Assembly (NCBI GenBank): GCA_044340485.1
Contig: JBIITN010000031.1
Location: 1-17,989 of the forward strand
Length of the DNA stretch: 17,989 nucleotides
Reading direction: 5' to 3'
Origin: UBA2093 sp044340485
GTDB lineage: Bacteria; Actinomycetota; Acidimicrobiia; Acidimicrobiales; Ilumatobacteraceae
Shown here: one piece after another, positions 1 to 7,298 of the stretch
Layout: the number at the start of each line of letters is the position of its first letter
How positions within the stretch are numbered: position 1 is the first letter of the stretch
Program-made: the position numbers and the translations under genes
Notes under the pieces: model-generated
What the model was told of the DNA's origin: nothing
Database searches by the model: none
Seen by the model: only the letters and a program-made list of their open reading frames with translations

Positions 1-139
1 ATTGCGTGGCGCCCTCAGCGATCAGATTGTCGCGATGTGCAACAAGGATTCGCCCAGCTTCTTGAGCGAGCATCGATGCCAACTCATGGTCCGATAAATC
101 AGCCCACGATGAATCGGCTTCGGGAGTCGGATATTTCAC
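1..139 (-). CDS. Probable CysQ-like 3'(2'),5'-bisphosphate nucleotidase / inositol monophosphatase family, N-terminal part (runs off left edge)
   Basis: A minus-strand frame opens with GTG at 139-137 and stays open to the window edge (46 codons). The GTG overlaps the TGA stop of the upstream membrane-protein gene in a GTGA junction, which argues for a real, translationally coupled gene. The visible peptide contains an acidic stretch, then DHELASMLAQEAGRILVAHR, which resembles the first helix of actinobacterial CysQ-type phosphatases (Mg-dependent enzymes that remove the 3' phosphate of PAP or dephosphorylate inositol phosphates). The metal-binding motifs lie outside the window, so the family is inferred from the N-terminal helix only and could be wrong. 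It would be the third gene of an ettA-led operon. Confidence 0.5.
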   Translation of the reverse strand, partial: MKYPTPEADSSWADLSDHELASMLAQEAGRILVAHRDNLIAEGATQ

Positions 140-447
140 CGTGGACCGCGCGCTAGGTCGATACTTTCACGAACAAGTAGTCGAACAGTTTCTTCATTCG
201 CGCCTTGGGTAACCAATTCCGCGATACGTAGTTCAACCCGTTCTGCCAACACCTCATCGAAAACATCAAGACGTTGGGTAGTACTAACAGTTGAAATTGC
301 AACCAAAACGATTGCTGTAATTGCGGTGATTAAGCCAAATGTGATGACCGCACCGTTGTTGTCCTTAATCGAAGAGACGATCAAGGAAGGAATGCCGGCC
401 ACAAAAATCACGGCACAAACAATGCGGGCAATCTTGAGACGTTTCAT
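136..447 (-). CDS. Small two-helix membrane protein of unknown function
   Basis: This encodes a 103-residue protein that I do not recognise. It has a basic N-terminus (MKRLK), two hydrophobic segments at about residues 7-26 and 33-53, and a charged, probably helical cytoplasmic tail (60-100) rich in E, R and L. The short loop (SIKDNNG) suggests a tight hairpin with both ends inside by the positive-inside rule. Its ATG (447-445) overlaps the TGA stop of ettA as ATGA. Its own TGA overlaps the GTG of the next gene as GTGA, so it is the middle member of a three-gene coupled operon. Because of that coupling it is very likely expressed, although nothing in the sequence shows a function. Confidence 0.8.
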   Translation of the reverse strand: MKRLKIARIVCAVIFVAGIPSLIVSSIKDNNGAVITFGLITAITAIVLVAISTVSTTQRLDVFDEVLAERVELRIAELVTQGANEETVRLLVRESIDLARGPR

Positions 448-2120
448 CGTGCGAGTGGTTTGTACTTAATTCGATGCGGTTGTTCGGCAGCACTGCCAAG
501 TTCCTTGCGTCGCCATGACTCGTATTCAGAGAAGTTTCCTTCAAACCACCGAACTTGGCTGTCGCCTTCAAACGCAAGAACGTGTGTGGCAATGCGGTCG
601 AGGAACCAGCGGTCGTGACTGATGACCACGGCACATCCAGGGAAAGCTTCAAGCGCGTCTTCAAGAGCGCGCAATGTGTCGACATCTAAGTCGTTTGTTG
701 GTTCGTCAAGCAGTAATACGTTGCCACCACGCTTTAACAATTTGGCCAGGTGCACTCGGTTGCGTTCGCCACCAGAGAGATCTCCCACACGTTTTTGTTG
801 GTCGCTTCCTTTGAAGTTGAAACTGGCGACATAGGCGCGACCATGAATTTCGCGTCCGCCTACTTTCATGTGTTCGACACCGTCGGTAATTTCTTCGTAC
901 ACAGACTTGTCGGGGTCAAGTGAGTCACGATTTTGGTCGACGTAGGACAACACCACGGTGTCGCCAACGGTGACAGTTCCTGAGTCGGGGCTTTCTTGGC
1001 CGGACAACATCTTGAAAAGAGTTGTCTTACCTGCGCCGTTTGGACCGATGATTCCCACAATTCCAGCAGGTGGCAAGGAGAACGACAGATTGTCGATAAG
1101 TAGTCGGTCGCCAAAACCTTTCGACATTCCATCGACCGTGATCACTGTGTCTCCAAGACGTGGACCAGCGGGAATTGCAATTTCCAAACGATCAGGCCCG
1201 CGCTCGGCAGCGAGTGCTTCAGCGTGCAACTTGTCGTAGGCGGCAAGACGCGCTTTGCCTTTTGCTTGACGTGCCTTGGGTGACATCTTCACCCATTCCA
1301 ATTCACGAGACAACGTGCGAGCGCGAACCTCGTTTTGTTTGTCTTCTTGTTCGAGACGCGCTTGTTTTTGTTCGAGCCAACTTGAATAGTTGCCTTCAAA
1401 CGGGAAACCACGACCGCGATCAAGTTCCAGAATCCACTTGGCGACGTTGTCGAGGAAGTAACGGTCGTGAGTGATTGCCACAACAGTTCCTGGGTATTCC
1501 TTGAGAAAGCGCTCGAGCCAGTCGACACTTTCAGCGTCGAGGTGGTTCGTGGGTTCGTCGAGTAGCAACAGGTCGGGGCGCGATAAAAGCAAACGACACA
1601 GCGCCACGCGTCGCTTTTCACCACCAGACAATGTGGTGACGTCGGCGTCGTTTGGCGGACACCGAAGAGCGTCCATTGCGATCTCTACGTTTCGATCAAG
1701 ACTCCACGCATCAGCGGCCGCGATCTTGTCTTCCAGTTCGGCTTGAAGTGCTCCAACCTTTTCGTAATCAGAATCGGGGTCGCCCCACATCGCCATTACT
1801 TCTTCATATCGGGTGAGCAAATCACGCACCGGCGCCACTCCGTCCATCACGTTCCCGAGCACGTCTTTCGTGGGGTCAAGTTGGGGCTCTTGCTCTAAAA
1901 GCCCAACTGTGAATCCCGGAGTCAGCCGTGCTTCACCTGTGTAGCCGTCGTCGCGACCCGCCATGATGCGCAGCAGGCTGGATTTACCACTGCCATTCGA
2001 TCCGATGACGCCGATCTTTGCCCCTGGGTAAAAAGACAGCGAGATGTCTGCAAGGACAGTGCGGTCGGGGGGATAGAAGCGTCCGAGTTTGTAACAGGTA
2101 TAGATGAACTCGTGTGCCAT
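444..2120 (-). CDS. ettA: Energy-dependent translational throttle protein EttA (ABC-F ATPase)
   Basis: This 558-residue soluble ABC-F protein is the usual length for EttA, a ribosome-bound ATPase that gates the first elongation step according to the ADP/ATP ratio. It has two ATPase domains and no membrane segments. Domain 1 has Walker A GSNGSGKS (40-47), an arm insertion around 95-140, signature LSGGEKRR (164-171) and Walker B LLLLDEP followed by TNHLD (184-194). The charged linker (about 242-325), with LEWVKMSPKARQAKGKAR, is the tRNA-interaction region typical of EttA. Domain 2 has GPNGAGKT (359-366), LSGGERNR (448-455) and LLLDEPTNDLD (469-479). The ATG at 2120-2118 matches the family start. 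No clear Shine-Dalgarno is visible. A TAGTGT box lies 10 nt upstream, so the leader may be very short. It heads the operon leading to the membrane protein and the cysQ-like gene. Confidence 0.96.
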   Translation of the reverse strand: MAHEFIYTCYKLGRFYPPDRTVLADISLSFYPGAKIGVIGSNGSGKSSLLRIMAGRDDGYTGEARLTPGFTVGLLEQEPQLDPTKDVLGNVMDGVAPVRDLLTRYEEVMAMWGDPDSDYEKVGALQAELEDKIAAADAWSLDRNVEIAMDALRCPPNDADVTTLSGGEKRRVALCRLLLSRPDLLLLDEPTNHLDAESVDWLERFLKEYPGTVVAITHDRYFLDNVAKWILELDRGRGFPFEGNYSSWLEQKQARLEQEDKQNEVRARTLSRELEWVKMSPKARQAKGKARLAAYDKLHAEALAAERGPDRLEIAIPAGPRLGDTVITVDGMSKGFGDRLLIDNLSFSLPPAGIVGIIGPNGAGKTTLFKMLSGQESPDSGTVTVGDTVVLSYVDQNRDSLDPDKSVYEEITDGVEHMKVGGREIHGRAYVASFNFKGSDQQKRVGDLSGGERNRVHLAKLLKRGGNVLLLDEPTNDLDVDTLRALEDALEAFPGCAVVISHDRWFLDRIATHVLAFEGDSQVRWFEGNFSEYESWRRKELGSAAEQPHRIKYKPLAR

Positions 2121-2130
2121 GCCAGAGGAA

Positions 2131-2136
2131 ACACTA
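2131..2136 (-). promoter_or_regulatory. Possible -10 box for ettA
   Basis: On the minus strand TAGTGT (a TANNNT pattern) lies 10 nt before the ettA ATG. No -35 was recognised. If used, the leader would be only a few nucleotides long, which fits the missing Shine-Dalgarno. The spacing is longer than the 6-7 nt seen at other genes here, so this is weak. Confidence 0.3.
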
Positions 2137-2168
2137 GTGGAGAGGTAGCGATTTACATTGTGGCGACA

Positions 2169-2192
2169 TGTGACGGTGGTACCGTGGTCACA
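2169..2192. promoter_or_regulatory. 24-bp dyad, candidate operator between ettA and the PuuD-like gene
   Basis: The outer arms TGTGAC (2169-2174) and GTCACA (2187-2192) are perfect inverted repeats. The centre (2178-2183) is GGTACC, which shares the same axis at 2180.5, so 18 of 24 positions obey the dyad. The half-sites resemble CRP-type TGTGA/TCACA, but the gap is 14 bases rather than 6, so it is not a standard CRP site. A possible -10 (TATTGT, 2199-2204) for the rightward gene would put the dyad over its -35 region, a common repressor position. The regulator is unknown. Confidence 0.45.
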
Positions 2193-2235
2193 GTCTCATA
2201 TTGTCTACATATGGGATTTGCAGGGAGATTTCGAC

Positions 2236-2994
2236 ATGGAATTATTAGATCGTGACATTCTCGGCGGATTTGCTTTCCGCTGGTTGCACATTCTCGTGGG
2301 TATTGCTTGGATTGGCTTGCTCTACTACTTCAACTTTGTGCAGGTTCCTGGACTTGCCGCATACGGAGACGAGGGCAAGGCCCGAAATCTCACGATTGTG
2401 AACATCGCTAATCGTGGACTGTGGTGGTTCCGTTGGGCAGCCGTTGCAACCCTTGCGACTGGCATCTTGATCACTGGCATCGTTGACGACTACTTCAAGG
2501 GCTTCATGGGCAAAGACAGCGTCTTTGGCATCGGTCACAACGTGTCGATCTCCATTGGCATGTTGATGGGCATCACCATGGCAGCAAACGTGTGGATGAT
2601 CATCTGGAAGAACCAGAAGGCCGTGATTGCAAATGCTGCAAACGTCTTGAACGGCCAAGAGGCAGACCCCAACGCAGCTGCACATGGTCGTAGGGCTCTC
2701 CTCGCGTCACGTCAGAACATGATCTTTTCTGTCTCGATGCTGTTTTTCATGGTGGGTGCTTCGCACTTCTATAACGTCTTTGCATTCACTGCTAGTCCGG
2801 GAGATGCATGGTTGTTCTTCTTTATTGCAGTTGCCATCTGCGGTGTGCTCCAGTTGAACTGCCTTGGACTTTTGGGTGGGACCGCTCCTACCAACAAGTT
2901 GCTGTGGCCGTATGAAAACCACAAGAACGCCATCATCTCGTCGTTTGTTTTATGGGGAGTCCTGTGGATTCTCTCTGAGATCATCCTCGGATAA
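2236..2994 (+). CDS. Urate_ox_N (PuuD N-domain)-like six-helix membrane protein, no cytochrome c domain
   Basis: From ATG 2236 this encodes 252 residues. The frame is open further upstream to 2158, but that part is hydrophilic and runs through the dyad. A purine-rich CAGGGAGA lies about 6 nt before ATG 2236. The protein starts with a conserved RWLHILVGIAWIGLLYYFNF block (15-34), typical of the Urate_ox_N/PuuD-type family. Hydrophobic segments fall at about 13-34, 64-83, 100-124, 162-184, 190-213 and 231-251. Intramembrane or border histidines H18, H101 and H177 could bind haem, as inferred for the family. True PuuD urate hydroxylases carry a C-terminal cytochrome c domain (CxxCH). That domain is absent here, so urate oxidation should not be assumed. 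It probably sits in the cytoplasmic membrane with a redox role. It is convergent with a cupredoxin lipoprotein gene, with a shared terminator between them. Confidence 0.8.
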   Translation: MELLDRDILGGFAFRWLHILVGIAWIGLLYYFNFVQVPGLAAYGDEGKARNLTIVNIANRGLWWFRWAAVATLATGILITGIVDDYFKGFMGKDSVFGIGHNVSISIGMLMGITMAANVWMIIWKNQKAVIANAANVLNGQEADPNAAAHGRRALLASRQNMIFSVSMLFFMVGASHFYNVFAFTASPGDAWLFFFIAVAICGVLQLNCLGLLGGTAPTNKLLWPYENHKNAIISSFVLWGVLWILSEIILG

Positions 2995-3016
2995 GTCTCG
3001 CGAATCAATCGCAAAG

Positions 3017-3046
3017 AAAAGAGCCGCCCTCACGGGCGGCTCTTTT
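3017..3046. terminator. Bidirectional intrinsic terminator
   Basis: A 9-bp perfect GC-rich stem (GAGCCGCCC 3021-3029 with GGGCGGCTC 3034-3042) and a TCAC loop are flanked by AAAA on the left and a T tract on the right. It therefore has a U-run in both directions. It lies between two convergent genes (stops at 2994 on plus and 3080 on minus) and would end both transcripts. Confidence 0.93.
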
Positions 3047-3079
3047 TCGTTCTCTGAACGCGTTATTGATGATTGCTCA

Positions 3080-3472
3080 TTACTCAACAACGAGTTCGGC
3101 AACCATTGCGCTGTGGCCGGGAACATCACAAATGACTTGGTATGTACCTGCTTCAAGATTCACAGTACCGGTGTCGACATCGCCGTCTTTCACCACTTCT
3201 AACTTAAAGTTCGCCACTTTCGTACCGTCTTTGGCAAGGATCAGGGTGTGGCGGGCGCTGTCTTCATTGACGTATCCGAATGTGACGTCTCCAGCTGGAA
3301 CTGGGCCGTATTCAGCGGCATCAAAGCGCAAAGACTGTACGGCCTTTACGACGAGAGCACCGCTTGGAACCGTGTCGGCTGGGGCGGAGTCTCCACCGCC
3401 ACCACCACAAGCGGCAAGTAGCGCGATGACGGGAGTGGCAAGAGCCAGGATGGTGTGCGAACGCAACTTCAT
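3080..3472 (-). CDS. Cupredoxin (plastocyanin/azurin-like) lipoprotein
   Basis: From ATG 3472 this is a 130-residue protein. The frame extends 19 codons further upstream, but only this start puts the signal peptide at the N-terminus. A basic MKLR start and a hydrophobic core lead to the lipobox LAAC, with lipidated Cys22 followed by a glycine-rich linker (23-27), so it should be anchored on the outer face of the membrane. The rest is a small beta-sandwich cupredoxin domain (about 38-130). The type-1 copper ligand pattern is complete: H75 (SARHTL), C115, H120 and M123 in the CDVPGHSAM region. The likely role is electron transfer, or possibly copper handling. The partner is unknown, though the convergent membrane protein is a candidate. 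There is no good Shine-Dalgarno; a TAGATT box ends 7 nt before the ATG, suggesting leaderless expression. Confidence 0.9.
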   Translation of the reverse strand: MKLRSHTILALATPVIALLAACGGGGGDSAPADTVPSGALVVKAVQSLRFDAAEYGPVPAGDVTFGYVNEDSARHTLILAKDGTKVANFKLEVVKDGDVDTGTVNLEAGTYQVICDVPGHSAMVAELVVE

Positions 3473-3479
3473 AATGCAA

Positions 3480-3485
3480 AATCTA
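3480..3485 (-). promoter_or_regulatory. -10 box placing cupredoxin transcription start at its ATG
   Basis: TAGATT on the minus strand is followed by 7 nt and then ATG 3472, so initiation about 7 nt after the box would give a leaderless mRNA. No consensus -35 was seen. Confidence 0.5.
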
Positions 3486-3530
3486 CTCACCGCTAGCGCC
3501 TGTGGCACCAAGACAACGGTCACGGACAAG

Positions 3531-3536
3531 TACGAT
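3531..3536 (+). promoter_or_regulatory. Possible -10 box for kgd
   Basis: TACGAT fits TANNNT. Initiation 6-7 nt downstream would begin the transcript at the first leader hairpin (3542), giving a leader of about 88 nt. No convincing -35 is visible, so this is tentative. Confidence 0.3.
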
Positions 3537-3541
3537 CAGAA

Positions 3542-3581
3542 GTGCGAACAACGGCGTTCGCACATTCTCGGCGAGAGAATG
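3542..3581 (+). promoter_or_regulatory. Two tandem perfect inverted repeats in the kgd leader
   Basis: GTGCGAAC (3542-3549), loop AACGGC, GTTCGCAC (3556-3563) forms an 8-bp perfect hairpin. It is directly followed by CATTCTC (3563-3569), loop GGCGA, GAGAATG (3575-3581), a 7-bp perfect hairpin sharing one base with the first. There is no T tract, so neither is an intrinsic terminator. They may be 5'-UTR structures or an operator dyad. The half-site GTGCGAAC also occurs at 3455-3462, inside the start of the divergent cupredoxin gene. Function is inferred only. Confidence 0.5.
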
Positions 3582-3615
3582 GGCAATGACGTGGCGGATT
3601 GTCGGTCACGTCGTT

Positions 3616-3623
3616 AGGTGAGG
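3616..3623 (+). promoter_or_regulatory. Shine-Dalgarno of kgd
   Basis: AGGTGAGG ends 7 nt before ATG 3631. This supports that start and marks kgd as a leadered gene, unlike many neighbours. Confidence 0.75.
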
Positions 3624-3630
3624 CACGAAC

Positions 3631-6600
3631 ATGACTGACATTGCTCAGAGACCGCAGGACTTTGGCGCCAACTCGTGGTTGGTGGAAGAGATGTACGAGC
3701 AGTTTCGTACAGATCCCAATTCAGTAAGTGAAGCATGGCGCGAATTTTTTAGTGACTACAAGAGTTCTGCCACCGCGTATGCGGCGCCAGACGAAACTGT
3801 CACGGCACCGCCAGCACCCGCAACGTCTTCTCCTACAGTGGCCCCGCCGGCGACGTCGCCCGCAGTTACCCCAGCAGCAGTAACACCCGCAGCAAAGCCT
3901 GCGACGCTGCAAGTAAATCCAAGTGGCGTCGAACCTCAGCCTCTTCGCGGAGTAGGTGCAGCCATCGTTGCCAACATGGAACGCAGCCTCACTGTTCCTA
4001 CGGCAACCAGTTTTCGTAATGTTCCCGCACGTCTTCTCGAAGTAAACCGAAAAGGCATTAATGACTATCGCGCTCGTCTTGGAATGTCAAAGGTGTCATT
4101 CACGCACATCATCGCGTATGCAGTAGTACGCGCGATCGCTGACGCGGTTCCAAACATGAACAACACGTTTGTTGCAGATACCGACGGAAAGCCACAGATT
4201 ATTCGGAATCCAAATGTCAACATCGGCCTTGCAGTAGATGTCGACAAGGGCGACGGACAGCGATCATTGGTTGTTCCGGTGCTGCGTGATGCAGACACCA
4301 TGAGCTTTGCTCAGTTCCTTGTTGCCTACGACGAACTTATTCGCAAGGTGAAGAACAACAAGTTGACGATGGATGATTTCCAAGGTGCAACAGTCAGCCT
4401 GACAAACCCCGGCACCATCGGAACAGTGCAATCAGTACCCCGATTAATGCCAGGACAAGGCGTCATTATTGGGGTGGGCAGCATTGATTACCCAGCAGAG
4501 TTCCAGGGAAGCGATGAGTCGACATTAAATACGCTTGGCGTATCAAAGGTTGTCACCGTAACGAGCACGTATGACCACCGCATCATTCAAGGCGCTGAAA
4601 GCGGTTTGTTCTTGAAGCGTGTACATGAATTGTTGCTTGGTGATCACGGCTTTTATCACAACATGTTCCGCAGTCTTGAAGTGCCGTATCAACCAGTGAA
4701 GTGGCACCCAGATACCAGTCCGTTGAATCGCGAAGAGTCGATGATGGACAAGCAGATGAAAGTAAGCATGTTGGTGCGCACCCATCGGGTACGTGGTCAT
4801 CTCATTGCCGACATCGATCCATTGCGTTGGAAAGAACCCAAACTTCCAAAAGAACTCGATCCTGCGTACTACGGACTTTCGATCTGGGACTTGGAACGCG
4901 AGTTCTTAACTGGTGGTGTGGCGGGCAGTCACAAGATGAAGCTTGACGAACTGCTCACGTTGTTGCGCGATGCGTACTGTCGCTCCATCGGTATTGAATA
5001 TATGCACATCCAAGACATGGATGAGCAGCGTTGGATTCAGTCAAAAGTTGAAGGCGTCACTTTCACGCCAACGCTTGATGAAAAATTGCGCATACTTGAA
5101 CGCATAAATGCAGCTGAAGCATTCGAAAAGTTCCTTGCAACAAAATATGTCGGCACGAAGCGTTTTGGTGTCGAGGGCGCCGAATCAATGATTGCCATTC
5201 TTGATGAGTTGCTGTCACGTGCTGCAGACAACGGTCTTGATGGATCGGTGATGGGAATGCCACACCGTGGACGATTGAACGTGCTCGTGAATATCTTGGG
5301 CAAGGAATATGGCGCACTCTTCAAAGAGTTCGAGGGCCATGTTGATCCCACGTCTGTGCAGGGCAGTGGCGATGTGAAGTATCACCTCGGTGCTAAGGGT
5401 GTGTACAGCTCGCCTCAAGGCAGTGAGATTCCCGTCGAGCTTGCTGCGAACCCCAGCCACCTTGAAACTGTCAATGGCGTCGTTCTTGGTATGGCTCGAG
5501 CAATGCAAGACAAGATTGAGCCACCGTTGTCGTTTAGCGTGTTGCCCATCCTCATGCATGGTGACGCGGCTTTTGCTGGTCAAGGCGTTGTCGCAGAGTG
5601 TCTCGGGATGAGTGACATCAACGGATATCGCGTGGGTGGAACCATTCACCTCATTGTGAATAACCAAATCGGTTTTACAACATCGCCTCAGTTCGCGCGT
5701 TCATCGTTGTACTCAAGCGACATGGCAAAGATGGTTCAGGCACCAATTTTCCATGTGAACGGAGATGATCCAGAAGCATGTGTTCGTGTTGCGCGTTTAG
5801 CGTTTGAGTATCGCCAGAAGTTCCGCAAAGACGTGGTGATCGACATGGTGTGCTACCGCCGTCATGGACACAACGAAGGTGACGATCCGTCATACACCCA
5901 GCCTCTTATGTACAAAGCCATCGCCGAGCGTCGAAGCGTTCGCAAGTTGTACGTCGAGACACTGGTGAAGCGTGGCGATATCACTCTTGAGGTCGCCGAG
6001 CAGGCTCTGCAGGACTATCAAAGCAAACTGCAAGTGGCACTCGATGTCACTCGCGCTGACGCTCCCGATAAGTCCATCAAGGTGCCCAAGCCTCCAAAGC
6101 CAGCTGGTGTGTTACCACATGTCAATACAGGTGTTGACCGTGTCACGTTGGATCAAATATTCCAGCAACTCACGAACTACCCAGAAGGCTTCAACGTTCA
6201 TCCGAAACTTGGGAAACAGTTTGAGTTGCGTTCGAAGCAGTACGAAAACGATCAAGACGTCGAGTGGGCTGTTGGTGAAGCATTTGCCATCGGGTCACTG
6301 CTACTCGAAGGATTCGATGTGCGCTTGGCCGGTGAAGATTCACGTCGCGGTACGTTCAGTCATCGTCATGCGGCACTGGTCGACTACGACAACGAAGAAA
6401 GCTGGATTCCATTACAAGGACTGCCCGGCGCAACCGGCAGCTTCTGGGTGTACGACTCACTTCTATCTGAGTATGCGGCACTTGCGTACGAGTACGGCTA
6501 CTCATTTAAGAATCGCAACGCGCTCGTTTTGTGGGAAGCGCAATTTGGTGACTTTGTTAACGGCGCCCAAATTGTGATTGACCAATACTTGGTTGCGGCC

Positions 6601-7287
6601 GAAGATAAATGGAAACAGCAAAACGGACTTGTTCTGTTGCTTCCTCACGGTTTTGAGGGACAAGGACCTGAGCACTCAAGTGCACGTATCGAACGGTTCT
6701 TGCAATCTTGTGCCGACGACAACATTCAAGTTGTGAACGCCACCACAGCAGCGCAGTACTTCCACGTATTGCGTCGTCAAATGCATCGTGATATCCGCAA
6801 ACCGTTGGTGATCTTTGCTCCAAAGCAGCCACTGCGTATGAAGGAAAGTCGTTCACTGATATCTGAATTTGTCGAAGGTTCATTCCAAGAGGTTCTTCTT
6901 GACCCGAGCGTCAGTGATCCGTCATCGGTGCGACGCGTTGTGTTATGCAGTGGAAAAGTGGCATGGGACGCTATGACAGAACGTGATAAACGTAATGCTC
7001 CAGTTGCAGTTGTCCGAGTAGAGCAGCTGTATCCATTCCCGCTTGAGCAGATCAATGCTGCGCTCGAGCACTATGCGAATGCAAAAGAAGTGGTGTGGCT
7101 ACAAGAAGAACCAGCAAACATGGGCGGTTGGAACTTCGTCGAACACCGCATTTGGCGAATGAAGGAAAAGGGATATGACTTGCGAAGCGTTGCGCGTCGC
7201 GAGGCCGGAAGTCCTGCTACTGGTTCAAAGAGCATTCATGATCAAGAACTCGCCGAACTCATGGACGAAACATTTGGTGGTCTGTAG
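3631..7287 (+). CDS. kgd: Multifunctional 2-oxoglutarate decarboxylase/dehydrogenase (KGD; E2-E1 fusion)
   Basis: This 1218-residue protein has the architecture and length of actinobacterial KGD, the TCA-cycle enzyme that decarboxylates 2-oxoglutarate with thiamine diphosphate and acts in the 2-oxoglutarate dehydrogenase complex. An N-terminal E1-type helix (9-45) is followed by a Pro/Ala/Thr-rich linker (about 50-95). An E2 acyltransferase domain (about 100-340) has STYDHRIIQGAESG, with candidate catalytic H316. The E1 part covers about 360-1218 and carries MPHRGRLN (543-550), the ThDP/Mg motif from HGDAAFAGQG (643-652) to NNQIGFTT (677-684), and SHRHAAL (910-916). There is no lipoyl domain, as in mycobacterial KGD, so a separate lipoyl E2 (SucB/DlaT-type) would be needed for full dehydrogenase activity. 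It is a single gene, divergent from the cupredoxin gene and convergent with the HAD gene. Confidence 0.97.
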   Translation: MTDIAQRPQDFGANSWLVEEMYEQFRTDPNSVSEAWREFFSDYKSSATAYAAPDETVTAPPAPATSSPTVAPPATSPAVTPAAVTPAAKPATLQVNPSGVEPQPLRGVGAAIVANMERSLTVPTATSFRNVPARLLEVNRKGINDYRARLGMSKVSFTHIIAYAVVRAIADAVPNMNNTFVADTDGKPQIIRNPNVNIGLAVDVDKGDGQRSLVVPVLRDADTMSFAQFLVAYDELIRKVKNNKLTMDDFQGATVSLTNPGTIGTVQSVPRLMPGQGVIIGVGSIDYPAEFQGSDESTLNTLGVSKVVTVTSTYDHRIIQGAESGLFLKRVHELLLGDHGFYHNMFRSLEVPYQPVKWHPDTSPLNREESMMDKQMKVSMLVRTHRVRGHLIADIDPLRWKEPKLPKELDPAYYGLSIWDLEREFLTGGVAGSHKMKLDELLTLLRDAYCRSIGIEYMHIQDMDEQRWIQSKVEGVTFTPTLDEKLRILERINAAEAFEKFLATKYVGTKRFGVEGAESMIAILDELLSRAADNGLDGSVMGMPHRGRLNVLVNILGKEYGALFKEFEGHVDPTSVQGSGDVKYHLGAKGVYSSPQGSEIPVELAANPSHLETVNGVVLGMARAMQDKIEPPLSFSVLPILMHGDAAFAGQGVVAECLGMSDINGYRVGGTIHLIVNNQIGFTTSPQFARSSLYSSDMAKMVQAPIFHVNGDDPEACVRVARLAFEYRQKFRKDVVIDMVCYRRHGHNEGDDPSYTQPLMYKAIAERRSVRKLYVETLVKRGDITLEVAEQALQDYQSKLQVALDVTRADAPDKSIKVPKPPKPAGVLPHVNTGVDRVTLDQIFQQLTNYPEGFNVHPKLGKQFELRSKQYENDQDVEWAVGEAFAIGSLLLEGFDVRLAGEDSRRGTFSHRHAALVDYDNEESWIPLQGLPGATGSFWVYDSLLSEYAALAYEYGYSFKNRNALVLWEAQFGDFVNGAQIVIDQYLVAAEDKWKQQNGLVLLLPHGFEGQGPEHSSARIERFLQSCADDNIQVVNATTAAQYFHVLRRQMHRDIRKPLVIFAPKQPLRMKESRSLISEFVEGSFQEVLLDPSVSDPSSVRRVVLCSGKVAWDAMTERDKRNAPVAVVRVEQLYPFPLEQINAALEHYANAKEVVWLQEEPANMGGWNFVEHRIWRMKEKGYDLRSVARREAGSPATGSKSIHDQELAELMDETFGGL
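3778..3906 (+). repeat. Low-complexity Ala/Pro/Thr linker of KGD
   Basis: Codons for about residues 50-92 are biased to GCN, CCN and ACN, giving a flexible linker between the N-terminal helix and the E2 domain. Long linkers here are normal for the family, and the length is likely to vary between strains. Confidence 0.7.
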
Positions 7288-7298
7288 GCCGCTACAGA
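7281..7298. terminator. Hairpin spanning both convergent stop codons
   Basis: TCTGTAG (7281-7287) and CTACAGA (7292-7298) pair perfectly around a 4-nt GCCG loop. The TAG of kgd (7285-7287) and the TAG of the HAD gene (7294-7292) lie in opposite arms. The stem is not very GC-rich and the nearest T run is a few bases off, so it is a weak candidate for a shared terminator or 3'-end stabiliser. No other terminator fits in the 4-nt gap. Confidence 0.4.

Noticed and set aside
2169..2192. Canonical CRP binding site
   Set aside because: The half-sites match, but the gap is 14 bases instead of 6.
2158..2235. Longer N-terminus for the PuuD-like protein from 2158
   Set aside because: The extra 26 residues are not family-like, overlap the dyad and possible promoter, and ATG 2236 has a ribosome-binding site and begins just before the conserved RWLH block.
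3542..3581. Riboswitch or intrinsic terminator upstream of kgd
   Set aside because: There is no U-run, no recognised aptamer core, and only two short simple stems.
3066..3617. 183-residue plus-strand frame over the cupredoxin gene
   Set aside because: It is antisense to a gene with signal peptide and copper ligands, shows no recognisable domain, and has low-complexity Thr/Ser/Pro content typical of a shadow frame.
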